64,000 nucleotides of DNA from Chitinophagaceae bacterium (GCA_024508725.1 JANINS010000004.1:1072163-1136162); one strand, 5' to 3'. Positions 23,829 through 33,591 are shown, numbered from the stretch's first letter. The notes: generated by a model from the letters alone, not told the origin. Translations and numbers: made by a program.

Positions 23829-25520
23829 TTACACTTTACTTAGTTTACTGTTCCTGTATCCGTAAAGGAAATAGATCAATAAGCCTACAGCCATCCAACC
23901 AAAGAAAACAAACCAGCTGTTGAGCGGAATTTCTATCAATAAATACAAACAGAACATTACGCCCAGAATAGGTATGAGTGAATATTTTTTGATGATGCTG
24001 AGTAATGTTAATATACCAGCAACTACAACGAAAATCGCGAATAAAATCTCCTGGTGATCTTCATTTGCCAGGTTGGTGAAAGCATCTGCCACCCTACCGT
24101 GAAATGCATAAATGAATAATCCATAAATCACAGGAACAATAAACTGGCTGTTGATATAAGGTAAACTGAATTTGCCTGGCTCTTTCTTAATACGTGGAAG
24201 CAAAAGCACACCACCCGAAACAAGTACAAAAGCGAATAAAGTTCCGATGCTAGTTAGATCCGTTACCAAAATATCCTGCAGGAACAAAGCAGGAATGGCT
24301 ACCAAAAATCCTGTTACCACTGTTGCAAAAGATGGTGTTTGATATTTTGGATGAATCTTCTGGAATTGCTTAGGTAAAAGTCCATCACGGCTCATGCTCA
24401 TCCATATTCTGGGCTGTCCTAATTGAAAAACAAGCAAGACACTTGTTGTAGCAACTACGGCACTGATGGATACGATCGTCTCTATCCACGGCGCTCTTTT
24501 TTCGAATACAAAAGCAAGTGGATCGTTCACATCTTTGAAGTTGGCGTAATTCTCAATTCCGGTAAGTACCAAAGCAATCAAAATATAAAGCCCTGTACAG
24601 ATCAGTAATGAATTGATCATTGCTTTAGGCATATCCTTCTGTGGATTCTTACATTCTTCGGCTGTAGTAGAAATAGCATCAAAACCGATATAGGCATAGA
24701 ATACTGCCGATACTCCTTTAAGTACACCCTCAAACCTATTGGGCAGAAAAGGAGTCCAGTTATTTGTATCAACAAAGAAAGCTCCCGCTATAATAACGAA
24801 GATGATCACGCCGATCTTGAACAACACCATGTAATTGGCTGATTGCTTACTTTCTTTAATACCGATGTAAGCGATCCACGTGATAAGAATTACAATGATG
24901 AAAGCAGGAAGATTGAAAAATATGTGTTTGCCGAATAGTATTGGCGCATCATTCCAGGCTTGAATGGCAAACTTATAACTCTGAGTTTGCTCTGCTGTTA
25001 AAATGTTTCCGGATGCAAGGGCTTTGGTTGATTCCTGGTATGCAGCTTGGGCAGTTGTAGGATCGATCAGCATCCACTCGGGAAGATGTATATGAAATAC
25101 ATTTTCCAGGAGATTATTGAAATAACCGCTCCACGAAATAGCAACAACGATATTTCCAATGGCATATTCCAATATCAAAGCCCAGCCAATGATCCAGGCA
25201 ATGAGTTCTCCAAAAGTTACATAAGAATATGTATAAGCACTTCCAGCAACCGGAACACGGGAAGCGAATTCAGCATAACATAATGCACAGAAACCACAAG
25301 TCACTGCAACGATGATGAACAATATAGATATTCCGGGTCCACCATTGTAAGCAGCTTTACCAATGGTAGAAAAAATTCCGGCACCTACTACCGCTGCAAT
25401 TCCGAGAAACGTAAGGTCACGTACACCAAGTACTTTTTTTAAACCAGAGCTATGGTCACTTAAACCAGCTTCGTACTCTTTTTTTATAAGATCGATTGAC
25501 TTACGTCTGAATAAAGACAT
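23829..25520 (-). CDS. APC family amino acid permease
   Basis: The 563-residue inner-membrane transporter has about 12 to 14 hydrophobic helices. The first carries the APC motif VVGAGIFSTIG (residues about 45-54), and the sixth region is VFYAYIGFDAISTTAEECKNPQKDMPKA, typical of cationic amino acid permeases. A large loop with Gln, Thr and Ala separates helices 3 and 4 (residues about 150-190). The substrate cannot be fixed; a proton-coupled cationic or broad amino acid importer is the best guess. Confidence 0.9.
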   Translation of the reverse strand: MSLFRRKSIDLIKKEYEAGLSDHSSGLKKVLGVRDLTFLGIAAVVGAGIFSTIGKAAYNGGPGISILFIIVAVTCGFCALCYAEFASRVPVAGSAYTYSYVTFGELIAWIIGWALILEYAIGNIVVAISWSGYFNNLLENVFHIHLPEWMLIDPTTAQAAYQESTKALASGNILTAEQTQSYKFAIQAWNDAPILFGKHIFFNLPAFIIVILITWIAYIGIKESKQSANYMVLFKIGVIIFVIIAGAFFVDTNNWTPFLPNRFEGVLKGVSAVFYAYIGFDAISTTAEECKNPQKDMPKAMINSLLICTGLYILIALVLTGIENYANFKDVNDPLAFVFEKRAPWIETIVSISAVVATTSVLLVFQLGQPRIWMSMSRDGLLPKQFQKIHPKYQTPSFATVVTGFLVAIPALFLQDILVTDLTSIGTLFAFVLVSGGVLLLPRIKKEPGKFSLPYINSQFIVPVIYGLFIYAFHGRVADAFTNLANEDHQEILFAIFVVVAGILTLLSIIKKYSLIPILGVMFCLYLLIEIPLNSWFVFFGWMAVGLLIYFLYGYRNSKLSKV

Positions 25521-25638
25521 TGTGCAGTTAATTTAATTGCTAACAGATGCTAATGTAAGAAGCTAATCACTGCAATAAAAGCAAGGCAATGGCTATGTGG
25601 ATAATAAATCATTATTACCCAGATAAAAGTGCGTTTTA

Positions 25639-26604
25639 TTAATGTTCACGCTGGATCAGGAACTCTGATAATTCGAGCAAAGGCTTTTTTCGGGATGACA
25701 TCACAGCGATATCATCGAGATGTTGCAATGCTGTTGCGAGGTATTTTTCTTTTAACCGGTTTGCCCATTCATCAACATTGCAGCTTTTGAAAATACTCAG
25801 TACTCTTTCTACTTTGTCATCAGGATTGGTAGTGATAAGATATTGTAATTCCTGTTTATGCTGAGGTGAACAAACTTCTAATGCATGTAGCAGCAGGAAA
25901 GTTTTTTTATTCTGGCGGATATCGCCTCCTACATCTTTTCCAAACTTATCAGGATCGCCAAAAGCATCTAAATAATCGTCCTGCACCTGGAAAGCGATGC
26001 CTAGATTCTTTCCAAACTCGTAGAGATGATTTCTATTTCCTTCACTTGCTCCGCCAATCACAGAACCGATTTTTAAACTCGCTGCTAAAAGAACAGAAGT
26101 TTTCAGTGTTATCATGTTGATGTATTGATCCAAACCAACATGTTCCTGCTTTTCAAAATCCATATCCAACTGCTGACCTTCACAAACTTCTCTAGCTGTT
26201 TTATTGAATAAGGAAAGAATATGCTTTTGATAAGAAGAATCAATCTTATTGATATATTCATAAGCCTGGATCAGCATTACATCACCGGCAAGCAAGGCTG
26301 TATTGTCGCCATACTTCTTGTGCAGTGTTTCCATTCCACGTCTGAGTGGCGCTGCATCCATAATATCGTCATGAATAAGTGTGAAGTTGTGAAAAAGTTC
26401 GATAGCTGTGGCAGCATGATAAGCATCGGGATGAATATCATCAAACAACTCGTTTCCCATCAGGCACATCACCGGACGAATCCGTTTACCACCGATTCCC
26501 AGGAAATATTCAGCAGGCTCGTATAATGTTGCCGGGGATGCAGGAAAATGTGCTTTGGTAAATCGCTCAGCGAATATCTCTGCCAGTTCTCTAAAGCTAT
26601 GCAT
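25639..26604 (-). CDS. Polyprenyl (isoprenyl) diphosphate synthase
   Basis: The 321-residue trans-prenyltransferase has both aspartate-rich motifs: the first, DDIMD, at residues 79-83 with PLRRG after it, and the second, DDYLD, at about 209-213. The block GGKRIRPVMCLM lies near the N-terminus. It elongates allylic diphosphates with IPP, for quinone side chains or lipid carriers. Chain length cannot be read safely, so a specific name (ispA, ispB) is not given. The gene is 23 bases downstream of the RNase R gene and probably cotranscribed with it. Confidence 0.92.
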   Translation of the reverse strand: MHSFRELAEIFAERFTKAHFPASPATLYEPAEYFLGIGGKRIRPVMCLMGNELFDDIHPDAYHAATAIELFHNFTLIHDDIMDAAPLRRGMETLHKKYGDNTALLAGDVMLIQAYEYINKIDSSYQKHILSLFNKTAREVCEGQQLDMDFEKQEHVGLDQYINMITLKTSVLLAASLKIGSVIGGASEGNRNHLYEFGKNLGIAFQVQDDYLDAFGDPDKFGKDVGGDIRQNKKTFLLLHALEVCSPQHKQELQYLITTNPDDKVERVLSIFKSCNVDEWANRLKEKYLATALQHLDDIAVMSSRKKPLLELSEFLIQREH

Positions 26605-26627
26605 GTGCTGTTGGTTGTGCAGCGAAG

Positions 26628-28649
26628 TTATTTCTTTCTTTTCTTCCGCTGTTTGGGTTGTTGCTGCTCTTCATCATTCTCCTTTTCACCATCGATCACC
26701 CATTCATAATCGAGTTGACGTTTGGTAAGATTTGCTGCCACCACTTTTATCCAAACCTTATCTCCCATCTTGAACTTTCTGCCACTTCTTCTTCCAACAA
26801 GACTATAATCACTTTCGATCAAACGAAATTCATCATAATCGCTTAAACCGGTCACAGAAACCAATCCTTCGCATTTGTGTTCAACTGTTTCTACCCAGAA
26901 TCCAAATCCTGCTACACCACTGATCACACCTTCAAATGTATGACCCAGGTATTCACTCATGAACTCTACCTGTTTGTATTTATTCGAAGCCCTTTCCGCT
27001 TCCATGGCTGCTCTTTCTCTTTCACTGCAATGCTTACACTTCTCCTCTATTTTCTTGTCGATCACGGGTGCATTGTTAAGTATCGATTCCAGAACACGAT
27101 GCACCAATATATCCGGGTAACGGCGAATAGGTGAAGTAAAATGACAATAATGCTCAAAAGCCAATCCGTAGTGACCAATATTTTCAGAAGTATACACTGC
27201 TTTCGCCATTGTTCTGATACCAAGTTGCTCTAACACATGCTGTTCGGGTCTTCCTTTCACATCTTCCAGCATTTTATTAAAACTCCTGGCAATAGACTCA
27301 GGAGAGCTGATGTCGAACTTATGCCCATACTTTCTTGCAAACTCAACAAAAGGAGTAAGCTTTTCTTCATCAGGTACATCATGTACACGATAAGCAAAAG
27401 GAACATCTTTCTTATTTACTTTGATCTTACTCACACTCTCTGCAACCGTTTTATTAGCCAGGAGCATGAACTCTTCGATCAACTGATGAGCTTCTTTACT
27501 CTCCTTCACCACAATGCCGATCGGCTTTCCTTTTTCATCGAGTTTAAAACGGACCTCCTGTGAAGAAAAGTTAATGGCTCCTTTTGAGAATCGTTTCTTA
27601 CGAAGTCGCTGGGCGATATTGTTCAGTAATAAAACTTCTTCAGCATACAATCCACTTCCGGATTCAATGATCTCCTGCACATCTTCATAAGTGAACCGAT
27701 GATTGGAATGGATCACTGTCTTGCCCAACCAGAATTGTTTTACCTCCCCTTTGGGCGTCATCTGGAAAATTGCAGAGAAAGTAAACTTGTCTTCTTTCGG
27801 ACGAAGTGAGCACAACTCGTTCGAAATTCTTTCTGGTAACATTGGATTTACACGATCAGGCAGGTAAACTGATGTTGCTCTTTTGTATGCTTCATCATCC
27901 AATTGAGTATTCGGCTCTACATAATAACTCACATCGGCAATGTGAACACCGATCTCATAATTACCATTATTCAAAGGACGGATAGATATCGCATCATCGA
28001 AATCTTTCGCATCAACCGGGTCGATGGTAAAAGTCAATATCTCACGAACATCTTTTCTTTTTCGTATCTCAGCTGCACTCAACACTTCAGGCAATCTTTC
28101 CGCTTCTTCCATCACTTCATCAGGAAATGATAATGGAAATCCGGCTTCAGCAAGTATTTCCTGCATGGCAGCATCATTTGCATCTTCCTGGCTCATCTGC
28201 TTCACTACTTCACCCACTGGTTTCTTGTCTTCTTTATCCCAACGTACCAAACGAACTATAACTCTGTCTTTATCCTTTGCTCCTTTCAATTTCTCAAGGG
28301 GAACAAAGAAATCGGGCATTGGTTTATCAGAATCAGGAATAAAAAATGCGAAATTGGCCGATACCTGTAATGTGCCGATAAACTCCGTTTGCTTTCTCGT
28401 TTTTACTTCAACCACTCTTCCTTCACGCCTTGCAGTAGATACATTTTCTTTCACCACTTTCACCAATACTTCATCACCATTCATGGCATTGTTGAAATTA
28501 TTAGGACGAACCAATACATCGTCTTTACCATCACCGATCACAACATATCCAATACCTGATCTTGTGATCTCCAACACACCTTTCAAAGCATGTGAACCCC
28601 TTGAATGTTTAGTAGAATGTGATTTTTGCTTAGCCTTTTTCCTGCTCAT
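26628..28649 (-). CDS. rnr: Ribonuclease R (RNB family 3'-5' exoribonuclease)
   Basis: The 673-residue hydrolytic exonuclease starts with a Lys-rich segment, then cold-shock type domains (ITRSGIGYVVI; RVVEVKTRKQTEFIGTL). The RNB catalytic domain contains the acidic motif DPVDAKDFDDAISI and GVHIADVSYYV, and ends with HYCHFTSPIRRYPDILVHR. An S1 domain (FEGVISGVAGFGFWVETVEHKCEGLV) and a Lys/Arg tail follow. It degrades structured RNA in the cytoplasm. Its start overlaps the lpxK stop by 20 bases. Confidence 0.94.
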   Translation of the reverse strand: MSRKKAKQKSHSTKHSRGSHALKGVLEITRSGIGYVVIGDGKDDVLVRPNNFNNAMNGDEVLVKVVKENVSTARREGRVVEVKTRKQTEFIGTLQVSANFAFFIPDSDKPMPDFFVPLEKLKGAKDKDRVIVRLVRWDKEDKKPVGEVVKQMSQEDANDAAMQEILAEAGFPLSFPDEVMEEAERLPEVLSAAEIRKRKDVREILTFTIDPVDAKDFDDAISIRPLNNGNYEIGVHIADVSYYVEPNTQLDDEAYKRATSVYLPDRVNPMLPERISNELCSLRPKEDKFTFSAIFQMTPKGEVKQFWLGKTVIHSNHRFTYEDVQEIIESGSGLYAEEVLLLNNIAQRLRKKRFSKGAINFSSQEVRFKLDEKGKPIGIVVKESKEAHQLIEEFMLLANKTVAESVSKIKVNKKDVPFAYRVHDVPDEEKLTPFVEFARKYGHKFDISSPESIARSFNKMLEDVKGRPEQHVLEQLGIRTMAKAVYTSENIGHYGLAFEHYCHFTSPIRRYPDILVHRVLESILNNAPVIDKKIEEKCKHCSERERAAMEAERASNKYKQVEFMSEYLGHTFEGVISGVAGFGFWVETVEHKCEGLVSVTGLSDYDEFRLIESDYSLVGRRSGRKFKMGDKVWIKVVAANLTKRQLDYEWVIDGEKENDEEQQQPKQRKKRKK

Positions 28650-29724
28650 GCGGAAGAAATTTAAAGTTCCTGATATAAGATATCAGCATTTGGTCAAACT
28701 GCCTTCCTTCATCAAACAAAAATTTGTGCCGAATCGGCAGTACATACAACGGAAGATCAGCTATTTCTGTATTAAACTTGAAAAAACGCATCGAATCTTT
28801 CTCGGTAGTAAGAATAAATTTTGAATCAGCATCTATCCTTTCATACTTACGTTTGATCTCCTTTAGATCATCAATAGTGAATATATGATGATCTGAGTAG
28901 TCCTGCTGATAATATGTCTCAGCATTATTGAAAATAAATTCTTTTAATGGTTGAGGATTGGCAATCCCGCAAACTAATAATATTTCATCCTGGTTAGTGA
29001 TGGGTCGCTGTTGTTTGGTAGTGATGTGATACGGTGTTCCATATTCAATACAGGTAAAGAACACTTTTTGATGGGGCAACGGAACGATCTCACGAATGGT
29101 ATTTCGCTTTTTCTCGATGCTCAGACCAGGTGGGCATTTTGTTACTACAATAATATCGGCTCTTTTGTAAGAACTTCTCGCATCTCTAAGATCTCCAGTT
29201 GGCAGAAAAACATCGTAAGAAAATAAATTCGAATACTCCGTCAATACAATATTCAACCCTGCTTTCACTGCTCGATGCTGGAAAGCATCGTCCAAAACGA
29301 TTGCCTGCAACTCAGGTTGATCATGCAGCAATTGCGGAACAGCATCTAATCTTTCTTCACCAACAGCCACAGCCACATCAGGGAACTTTACATGGAACTG
29401 CATCGGCTCATCACCAATTTCATTGGCTGTTGTTCTTTCATTAGCCAACACATACCCTTTTGTCTTTCGTTTATAACCACGACTAAGTGTTGCTACTTTA
29501 AAATCTTTGTGTAACAGACCGATAATGTATTCTACCATTGGCGATTTTCCTGTTCCACCAACAGCTAAATTCCCAACACAGATAAGGGGAAAATTAAAGC
29601 TGGCTGATCTGATGTAGCCCTTATCGAATAATTTATTGCGGATGATGACCACCAAACCATACAGCAATGCAAAAGGAAGCAAGAGTACACGGAAAGACTT
29701 CAGGAAAATTGCATTTAAGTTCAT
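28630..29724 (-). CDS. lpxK: Tetraacyldisaccharide 4'-kinase
   Basis: The 364-residue inner-membrane-associated kinase phosphorylates the 4' position of the lipid A disaccharide precursor. It has an N-terminal amphipathic or membrane helix (residues about 9-28), the P-loop variant GNLAVGGTGKSP at 51-62, TLSRGYKRKTKGY, GDEPMQF, VLDDAFQHRAVKAGLNIVL and a C-terminal TTEKDSMRFF motif. All are standard for LpxK. Two hairpins of a small dispersed family lie in its 5' region. Confidence 0.93.
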   Translation of the reverse strand: MNLNAIFLKSFRVLLLPFALLYGLVVIIRNKLFDKGYIRSASFNFPLICVGNLAVGGTGKSPMVEYIIGLLHKDFKVATLSRGYKRKTKGYVLANERTTANEIGDEPMQFHVKFPDVAVAVGEERLDAVPQLLHDQPELQAIVLDDAFQHRAVKAGLNIVLTEYSNLFSYDVFLPTGDLRDARSSYKRADIIVVTKCPPGLSIEKKRNTIREIVPLPHQKVFFTCIEYGTPYHITTKQQRPITNQDEILLVCGIANPQPLKEFIFNNAETYYQQDYSDHHIFTIDDLKEIKRKYERIDADSKFILTTEKDSMRFFKFNTEIADLPLYVLPIRHKFLFDEGRQFDQMLISYIRNFKFLPHEQEKG

Positions 29725-29737
29725 CTACTGGTTCGTT

Positions 29738-29770
29738 TACATAGTCTGATGGTCTACCTCTGACTATGTA
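29738..29770. repeat. ATAGTC-type hairpin A
   Basis: TACATAGTC / GACTATGTA form a perfect 9-bp stem around a 15-base loop containing a nested GGT/ACC. It lies 14 bases upstream of the lpxK ATG and resembles the hairpin at 61690. Confidence 0.65.
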
Positions 29771-29800
29771 TTAATAATCCGGTGACCTTTCAGTTATCAT

Positions 29801-29827
29801 ATCGTCAGACCGGGATGGTCGGACGAT
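29801..29827. repeat. ATCGTC-type hairpin B
   Basis: ATCGTCAGACC GGGAT GGTCGGACGAT: an 11-bp stem with one mismatch, just after the stop of the folate cyclo-ligase gene on the minus strand. It is a likely relative of hairpins A and C. No T-run follows. Confidence 0.65.
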
Positions 29828-29829
29828 GA

Positions 29830-30399
29830 TTAAAACTCATGCACCTTTTCAGGTGTGATACAAAAGTTCAAAGGTATATCAAATTGATGGGTGTCGCTGA
29901 TCTTCTCAACAGGCTCGAAATAGGAGAATCCTACCTTCATCACATCTTTACGGCACAAAGGCAGGAAACGGTCATAAAACCCTTTACCAAAACCTACACG
30001 ATAACCGGAAGCATCACAAATGAGCATCGGCACAAACACCAGGTCTATTTCTTTAGGATCGATCTCAGTTCCATCAACCGGTTCTTCTACATTGAAACTG
30101 GTGAGTTGAAACTCGGTTTCTTCATTTACCAGCATCGCCTTCATTTCAAGCGTTGATAAATTCGTGACCGGGTAGCATGTTTGCAAACCCGGGATCATAT
30201 GTTCAAGAAAGGTGCTGAAGAGATAGGTATTGGGTTCCAGGTGTGTTTCACTTGGACAGTAAGAAAACAAAACACCAACAGGATCGAGTGAGAGTTTCTG
30301 GAACTGTATCAGCAGCAGGTCGTCCATTTTCATCCGTTCTGTTGCAGTGAGCAGTGAACGTTTTTCTTTATAGATCTTCCGCAATTCAGACTTGAGCAT
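29830..30399 (-). CDS. 5-formyltetrahydrofolate cyclo-ligase
   Basis: The 189-residue enzyme converts 5-formyl-THF to 5,10-methenyl-THF with ATP. The start is ATG 30399 (MLKSELRKIYKEKR), matching the family; the frame could be extended 20 codons upstream, but that stretch contains a dispersed repeat. Motifs are FSYCPSETHLEPNTYL, IDLVFVPMLICDASGYRVGFGKGFYDRFL (the GxGxGFYD glycine-rich loop) and KVGFSYFEPVEKI. It acts in cytoplasmic one-carbon metabolism. Confidence 0.92.
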   Translation of the reverse strand: MLKSELRKIYKEKRSLLTATERMKMDDLLLIQFQKLSLDPVGVLFSYCPSETHLEPNTYLFSTFLEHMIPGLQTCYPVTNLSTLEMKAMLVNEETEFQLTSFNVEEPVDGTEIDPKEIDLVFVPMLICDASGYRVGFGKGFYDRFLPLCRKDVMKVGFSYFEPVEKISDTHQFDIPLNFCITPEKVHEF

Positions 30400-30423
30400 G
30401 AGTGCAAGATAAGCAGGATTGGA

Positions 30424-30456
30424 AAAGTACAAGAGTGCGACGCAACAGACGATCCA
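30424..30456 (+). repeat. Dispersed intergenic repeat, copy 6
   Basis: AAAGTACAAGAGTGCGACGCAACAGACGATCC (core 30433-30446), 25 bases upstream of the folate cyclo-ligase start, between divergent genes. It is a short copy. Confidence 0.78.
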
Positions 30457-30567
30457 CAAAGATCAAATGCCTGTTCCCAAAATATATTACGATCTTAACC
30501 TGATTTCCATCAGTCTCCTCTCCTGTTCATTTTTTTACCTTGCACCGCAGGTAATCTTAGTCAACAC

Positions 30568-32121
30568 ATGCCATTATTCTCCCGCAAAAGGAAATATTAC
30601 CTGCTATCTTTTGTTAAACACGATCTTAAAGCCAGCATCTCGGTCTTCTTCGTGGCATTACCGCTTTGCCTGGGTGTTGCAATGGCTTCGAACAGTCCGG
30701 TGATCTCCGGATTGATCGCTGGAATTATTGGTGGACTGGTTGTGCCTATCATCAGCAGATCGCAATTGAGTGTTAGCGGACCAGCAGCAGGATTAACGAC
30801 TATCTGTGCTGCTGCCATCCTCCAAATGAGCTTAGAGATATTCTTTTTATCGGTAGCCATTGCCGGACTTTTACAAATGATATTGGGTTTTGTGAAAGCT
30901 GGCGGTTTCACGCAATTTATTCCATCTGCAGTGATCAAAGGAATGCTGGCTGCTATCGGTATCATTCTTATCTCCAAACAAATTCCTCCGTTGATCGGTT
31001 ATGACCAACCTGATTTCTGGTCGAACGAATTGTTCAACATCATCACCTTCAACCATGCTTTCAGCAATATCAAGAGTTTGTTTGCACATAGCTCAACCGG
31101 GCCATTACTGATATCTGCACTTTGTTTTATACTGATATATGTATGGAATAAAACACTCGCAAAACGTGTCAGCTTTATTCCTTCGTCGTTCGTGGTAGTG
31201 TTGTTTGGAGCTTTGCTGGCAATATTATTTGGAAGCATCCCGTTGTTTGCACTTGATAAAGCACAATTCGTTTCTATACCTGATAATGTAATATCTACTT
31301 TACACACACCAAAGTTTGATGGCATATTCAATAATATGCATATCTGGAGAAATGCAATAGTGATCTGCTTTGTAGCATCGCTTGAAACATTGTTGAGTAT
31401 TACGGCAATTGATAAAATAGATCCGTACAACCGGATTACGCCTGAGAACAGGGAACTGGTGGCACAGGGATCAGCCAATTTCATTAGTGGAATGTTGGGA
31501 GGTTTACCCATCACTGCAGTTATCGTAAGAAGTGCAGCGAATGCAGAAGCAGGAGCAAAAACAAAGCTGTCGGCTTTTACACATGGTGCATGGCTGTTGC
31601 TGGCAATTTTATTTGCCATTCCATTGATCAATGCTATTCCGTATTGCGTATTGGCAGTGATATTAATAAGAACCGGTTACAACCTTGCCAAACCAAAAAT
31701 GATCATAGGAATATGGAAGCAGGGCAAAGAACAATTCTTTCCTTTTATTATAACGGTTGTATCAATCCTGCTTACTGATTTGCTGATCGGTGTATTGATC
31801 GGTATTGTTTACGCTTTGTATTTCCTGGTAAAACATACCTATCGTGCAGGCTTTACCATTAATGAACGTACAGAAGGGCATACCAAACACATTGTAATTG
31901 AGCTCGCTTTGAACGTTAGCTTTCTAAATAAAAAAAGACTGGTAGAAATGCTGGATCGTTTACCAGAATATTCTATCGTGGAAGTTGTTGGCAGCCGAAG
32001 TGTGTATATTGATCATGATGTGCTGGAGATATTCCATGACTTCAGATCAAAAGCACATAGCAGGCATATACAACTTGTGATGAAAGATATTCCGGATGTT
32101 GAGACAATAGAGTTGCATTAA
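30568..32121 (+). CDS. SulP family anion transporter
   Basis: The 517-residue inner-membrane protein has about 11 to 12 helices with SulP landmarks: VALPLCLGVAMASNSPVISGLIAGIIGG, VSGPAAGLTTICAAAIL and ASLETLLSITAIDKIDP. The C-terminal cytoplasmic part (from about residue 435) is a compact STAS domain (HIVIELALNVSFLNKKRLVEML). No carbonic anhydrase is fused or adjacent. Bicarbonate or sulfate are candidate substrates; the pore sequence resembles the bicarbonate-type members, but this cannot be settled here. Confidence 0.88.
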   Translation: MPLFSRKRKYYLLSFVKHDLKASISVFFVALPLCLGVAMASNSPVISGLIAGIIGGLVVPIISRSQLSVSGPAAGLTTICAAAILQMSLEIFFLSVAIAGLLQMILGFVKAGGFTQFIPSAVIKGMLAAIGIILISKQIPPLIGYDQPDFWSNELFNIITFNHAFSNIKSLFAHSSTGPLLISALCFILIYVWNKTLAKRVSFIPSSFVVVLFGALLAILFGSIPLFALDKAQFVSIPDNVISTLHTPKFDGIFNNMHIWRNAIVICFVASLETLLSITAIDKIDPYNRITPENRELVAQGSANFISGMLGGLPITAVIVRSAANAEAGAKTKLSAFTHGAWLLLAILFAIPLINAIPYCVLAVILIRTGYNLAKPKMIIGIWKQGKEQFFPFIITVVSILLTDLLIGVLIGIVYALYFLVKHTYRAGFTINERTEGHTKHIVIELALNVSFLNKKRLVEMLDRLPEYSIVEVVGSRSVYIDHDVLEIFHDFRSKAHSRHIQLVMKDIPDVETIELH

Positions 32122-32138
32122 ATGTTGCCCGAAGGTGT

Positions 32139-32179
32139 GAAAGTACAAGAGTGCGACGCAACAAAAGTTAAATAGAATT
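32139..32179 (+). repeat. Dispersed intergenic repeat, copy 7
   Basis: AAAGTACAAGAGTGCGACGCAACAAAAGTTAAATAG fills the gap between the convergent SulP and rsmD genes (core 32149-32162). Confidence 0.8.
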
Positions 32180-32180
32180 T

Positions 32181-32723
32181 CTACTGCCCGTCTCCAAAAA
32201 AACTAAACACCGTAGTTCCATAATTTCTGGCGAAGCTGAAACCTTCGAACTTCTGGTAATCGTTTCTTGGTGTGTGTTCTAAAACGAATATTCCTTTAGG
32301 TGCAATGAGTTGTTTACTTACGATGATCTTTGGAATCTCATCGATTGGTCCTAATGCATACGGCGGTCCGGCGAAAATGAAATTGAACTGATCGTTGCAG
32401 GTATTGACAAAATTGAAAATGTCCATCTTCAGCACTTTCGTGTTTTCCATGCCCAGCATATCTACATTCTTCTTGATGAAAGCATGCATCACCGGGTCTT
32501 TTTCAATGATGGTAAGATCGGCAGCACCTCTTGAAGCCAATTCATAACTGATGGCTCCTGTTCCGCCAAAAAGATCGAGCGATTTAATGCCTTCGAAGCT
32601 GATGCGGTTCTGCAGAATGTTGAACAAACCTTCTTTTGCTATATCAGTTGTTGGACGTGTATGCGGCATTTTAGCAGGTGGACTGATCCTTCTTCCACCC
32701 CATTTTCCTGAAATGATCCTCAT
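32181..32723 (-). CDS. rsmD: 16S rRNA (guanine966-N2)-methyltransferase RsmD family
   Basis: The 180-residue SAM-dependent enzyme opens with MRIISGKWGGRRI, has the SAM motif SLDLFGGTGAISYELASRGA, and a motif IV region that reads IFAGPPYALG. The family normally has DPPY or NPPY at that site, so the catalytic Asp is replaced by Gly (codon GGA). The rest of the fold is intact. Either this homologue uses another residue, it is inactive, or the base call is wrong. The start overlaps the stop of the DUF3822 gene by four bases. Confidence 0.88.
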   Translation of the reverse strand: MRIISGKWGGRRISPPAKMPHTRPTTDIAKEGLFNILQNRISFEGIKSLDLFGGTGAISYELASRGAADLTIIEKDPVMHAFIKKNVDMLGMENTKVLKMDIFNFVNTCNDQFNFIFAGPPYALGPIDEIPKIIVSKQLIAPKGIFVLEHTPRNDYQKFEGFSFARNYGTTVFSFFGDGQ

Positions 32724-33523
32724 GACAGCAAGTTGAAAAATGGTGTGAAATAATGCAGCGGATATTTAGATAACTGCTGTGAAAGAATAGATGTTGCAGG
32801 ATGCTGAAGTGTAACCTTACTAAAATATTTATTGATGAGTTCTAAAGTTTTGGAATCTTCAGCGATCAAACCCGAAACTTCGATGATTGCTTCAGCAGGA
32901 TCTATGGCAGTTTGCTTGCAAATATTCAGCAGGTGATACACAGCATCTTCTTCAGTAGAAAAACTAATGCTTCTTGCGAGTTGCAGCTGATCATTTCTTT
33001 TTGCAACAACAATCATCTGATCTTTATAAAACTGAACTTTTAATCCGTTTGCAGATGATTGTTCGATCAATTTAGAAATAAGATGACGTTTTGTAACAGC
33101 TCGGAAATATTGATTAATGAGTTGCTGCCAGTCTTCACTACTACGGTAAACATTCACGATGCCTGGCTGAATGTTTACATTTTCTACATTGATCCTTCCT
33201 TCTTTAGCAGTACCAAAAGCAAGATCGATCAATTCTGATGCAACCGAAGTATTGAATTGTCCAACTGGCACCAAAACTGACTCCGGAAGATTATAATACA
33301 ATCTTGTTTCGCTATAATTTGTATCGAGGAGTTGCGAATCGTGTTTGATATGATCCAGCAATTCTGCAAGATCATTATCCGGTGATTCGTAATATTCAAA
33401 TCCTGCAATCTTAGATGCAGTTCCCAGAACCAAAGCAATATAATGATTGCCTAATTCAACAGCCAGTTGCTGATCTCCTTCAATTACTTCATTGCTATGT
33501 ATGCTATATACTTTCTCAGCCAT
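32720..33523 (-). CDS. DUF3822 family protein
   Basis: The 267-residue protein of the Bacteroidota DUF3822 family has an actin-like ATPase-type architecture with two related halves, but no nucleotide-binding motif is clear. Features include ELGNHYIALVLG near residue 25 and FGTAKEGRINVENV mid-protein. It is coupled by an ATGA overlap to rsmD downstream, the usual arrangement in this phylum, and this suggests a link to ribosome or RNA work. Function unknown. Confidence 0.8.
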   Translation of the reverse strand: MAEKVYSIHSNEVIEGDQQLAVELGNHYIALVLGTASKIAGFEYYESPDNDLAELLDHIKHDSQLLDTNYSETRLYYNLPESVLVPVGQFNTSVASELIDLAFGTAKEGRINVENVNIQPGIVNVYRSSEDWQQLINQYFRAVTKRHLISKLIEQSSANGLKVQFYKDQMIVVAKRNDQLQLARSISFSTEEDAVYHLLNICKQTAIDPAEAIIEVSGLIAEDSKTLELINKYFSKVTLQHPATSILSQQLSKYPLHYFTPFFNLLS

Positions 33524-33576
33524 ATTATCGGCTGCAATGATACTAAAAATAATTCCGGCTATGAATGAGGTTCGTT

Positions 33577-33584
33577 TAGATTTG
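33577..33584 (+). promoter_or_regulatory. -7 box TAGATTTG before the MATE gene
   Basis: An exact match to the Bacteroidota TAnnTTTG consensus, ending 7 bases before the ATG at 33592. The mRNA would have almost no leader. No clear TTTG -33 element is seen. Confidence 0.5.
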
Positions 33585-33591
33585 CGGCTTC

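Noticed and set aside
30568-32121. SulP-carbonic anhydrase fusion
   Set aside because: The protein ends after a compact STAS domain, and the next gene is rsmD.
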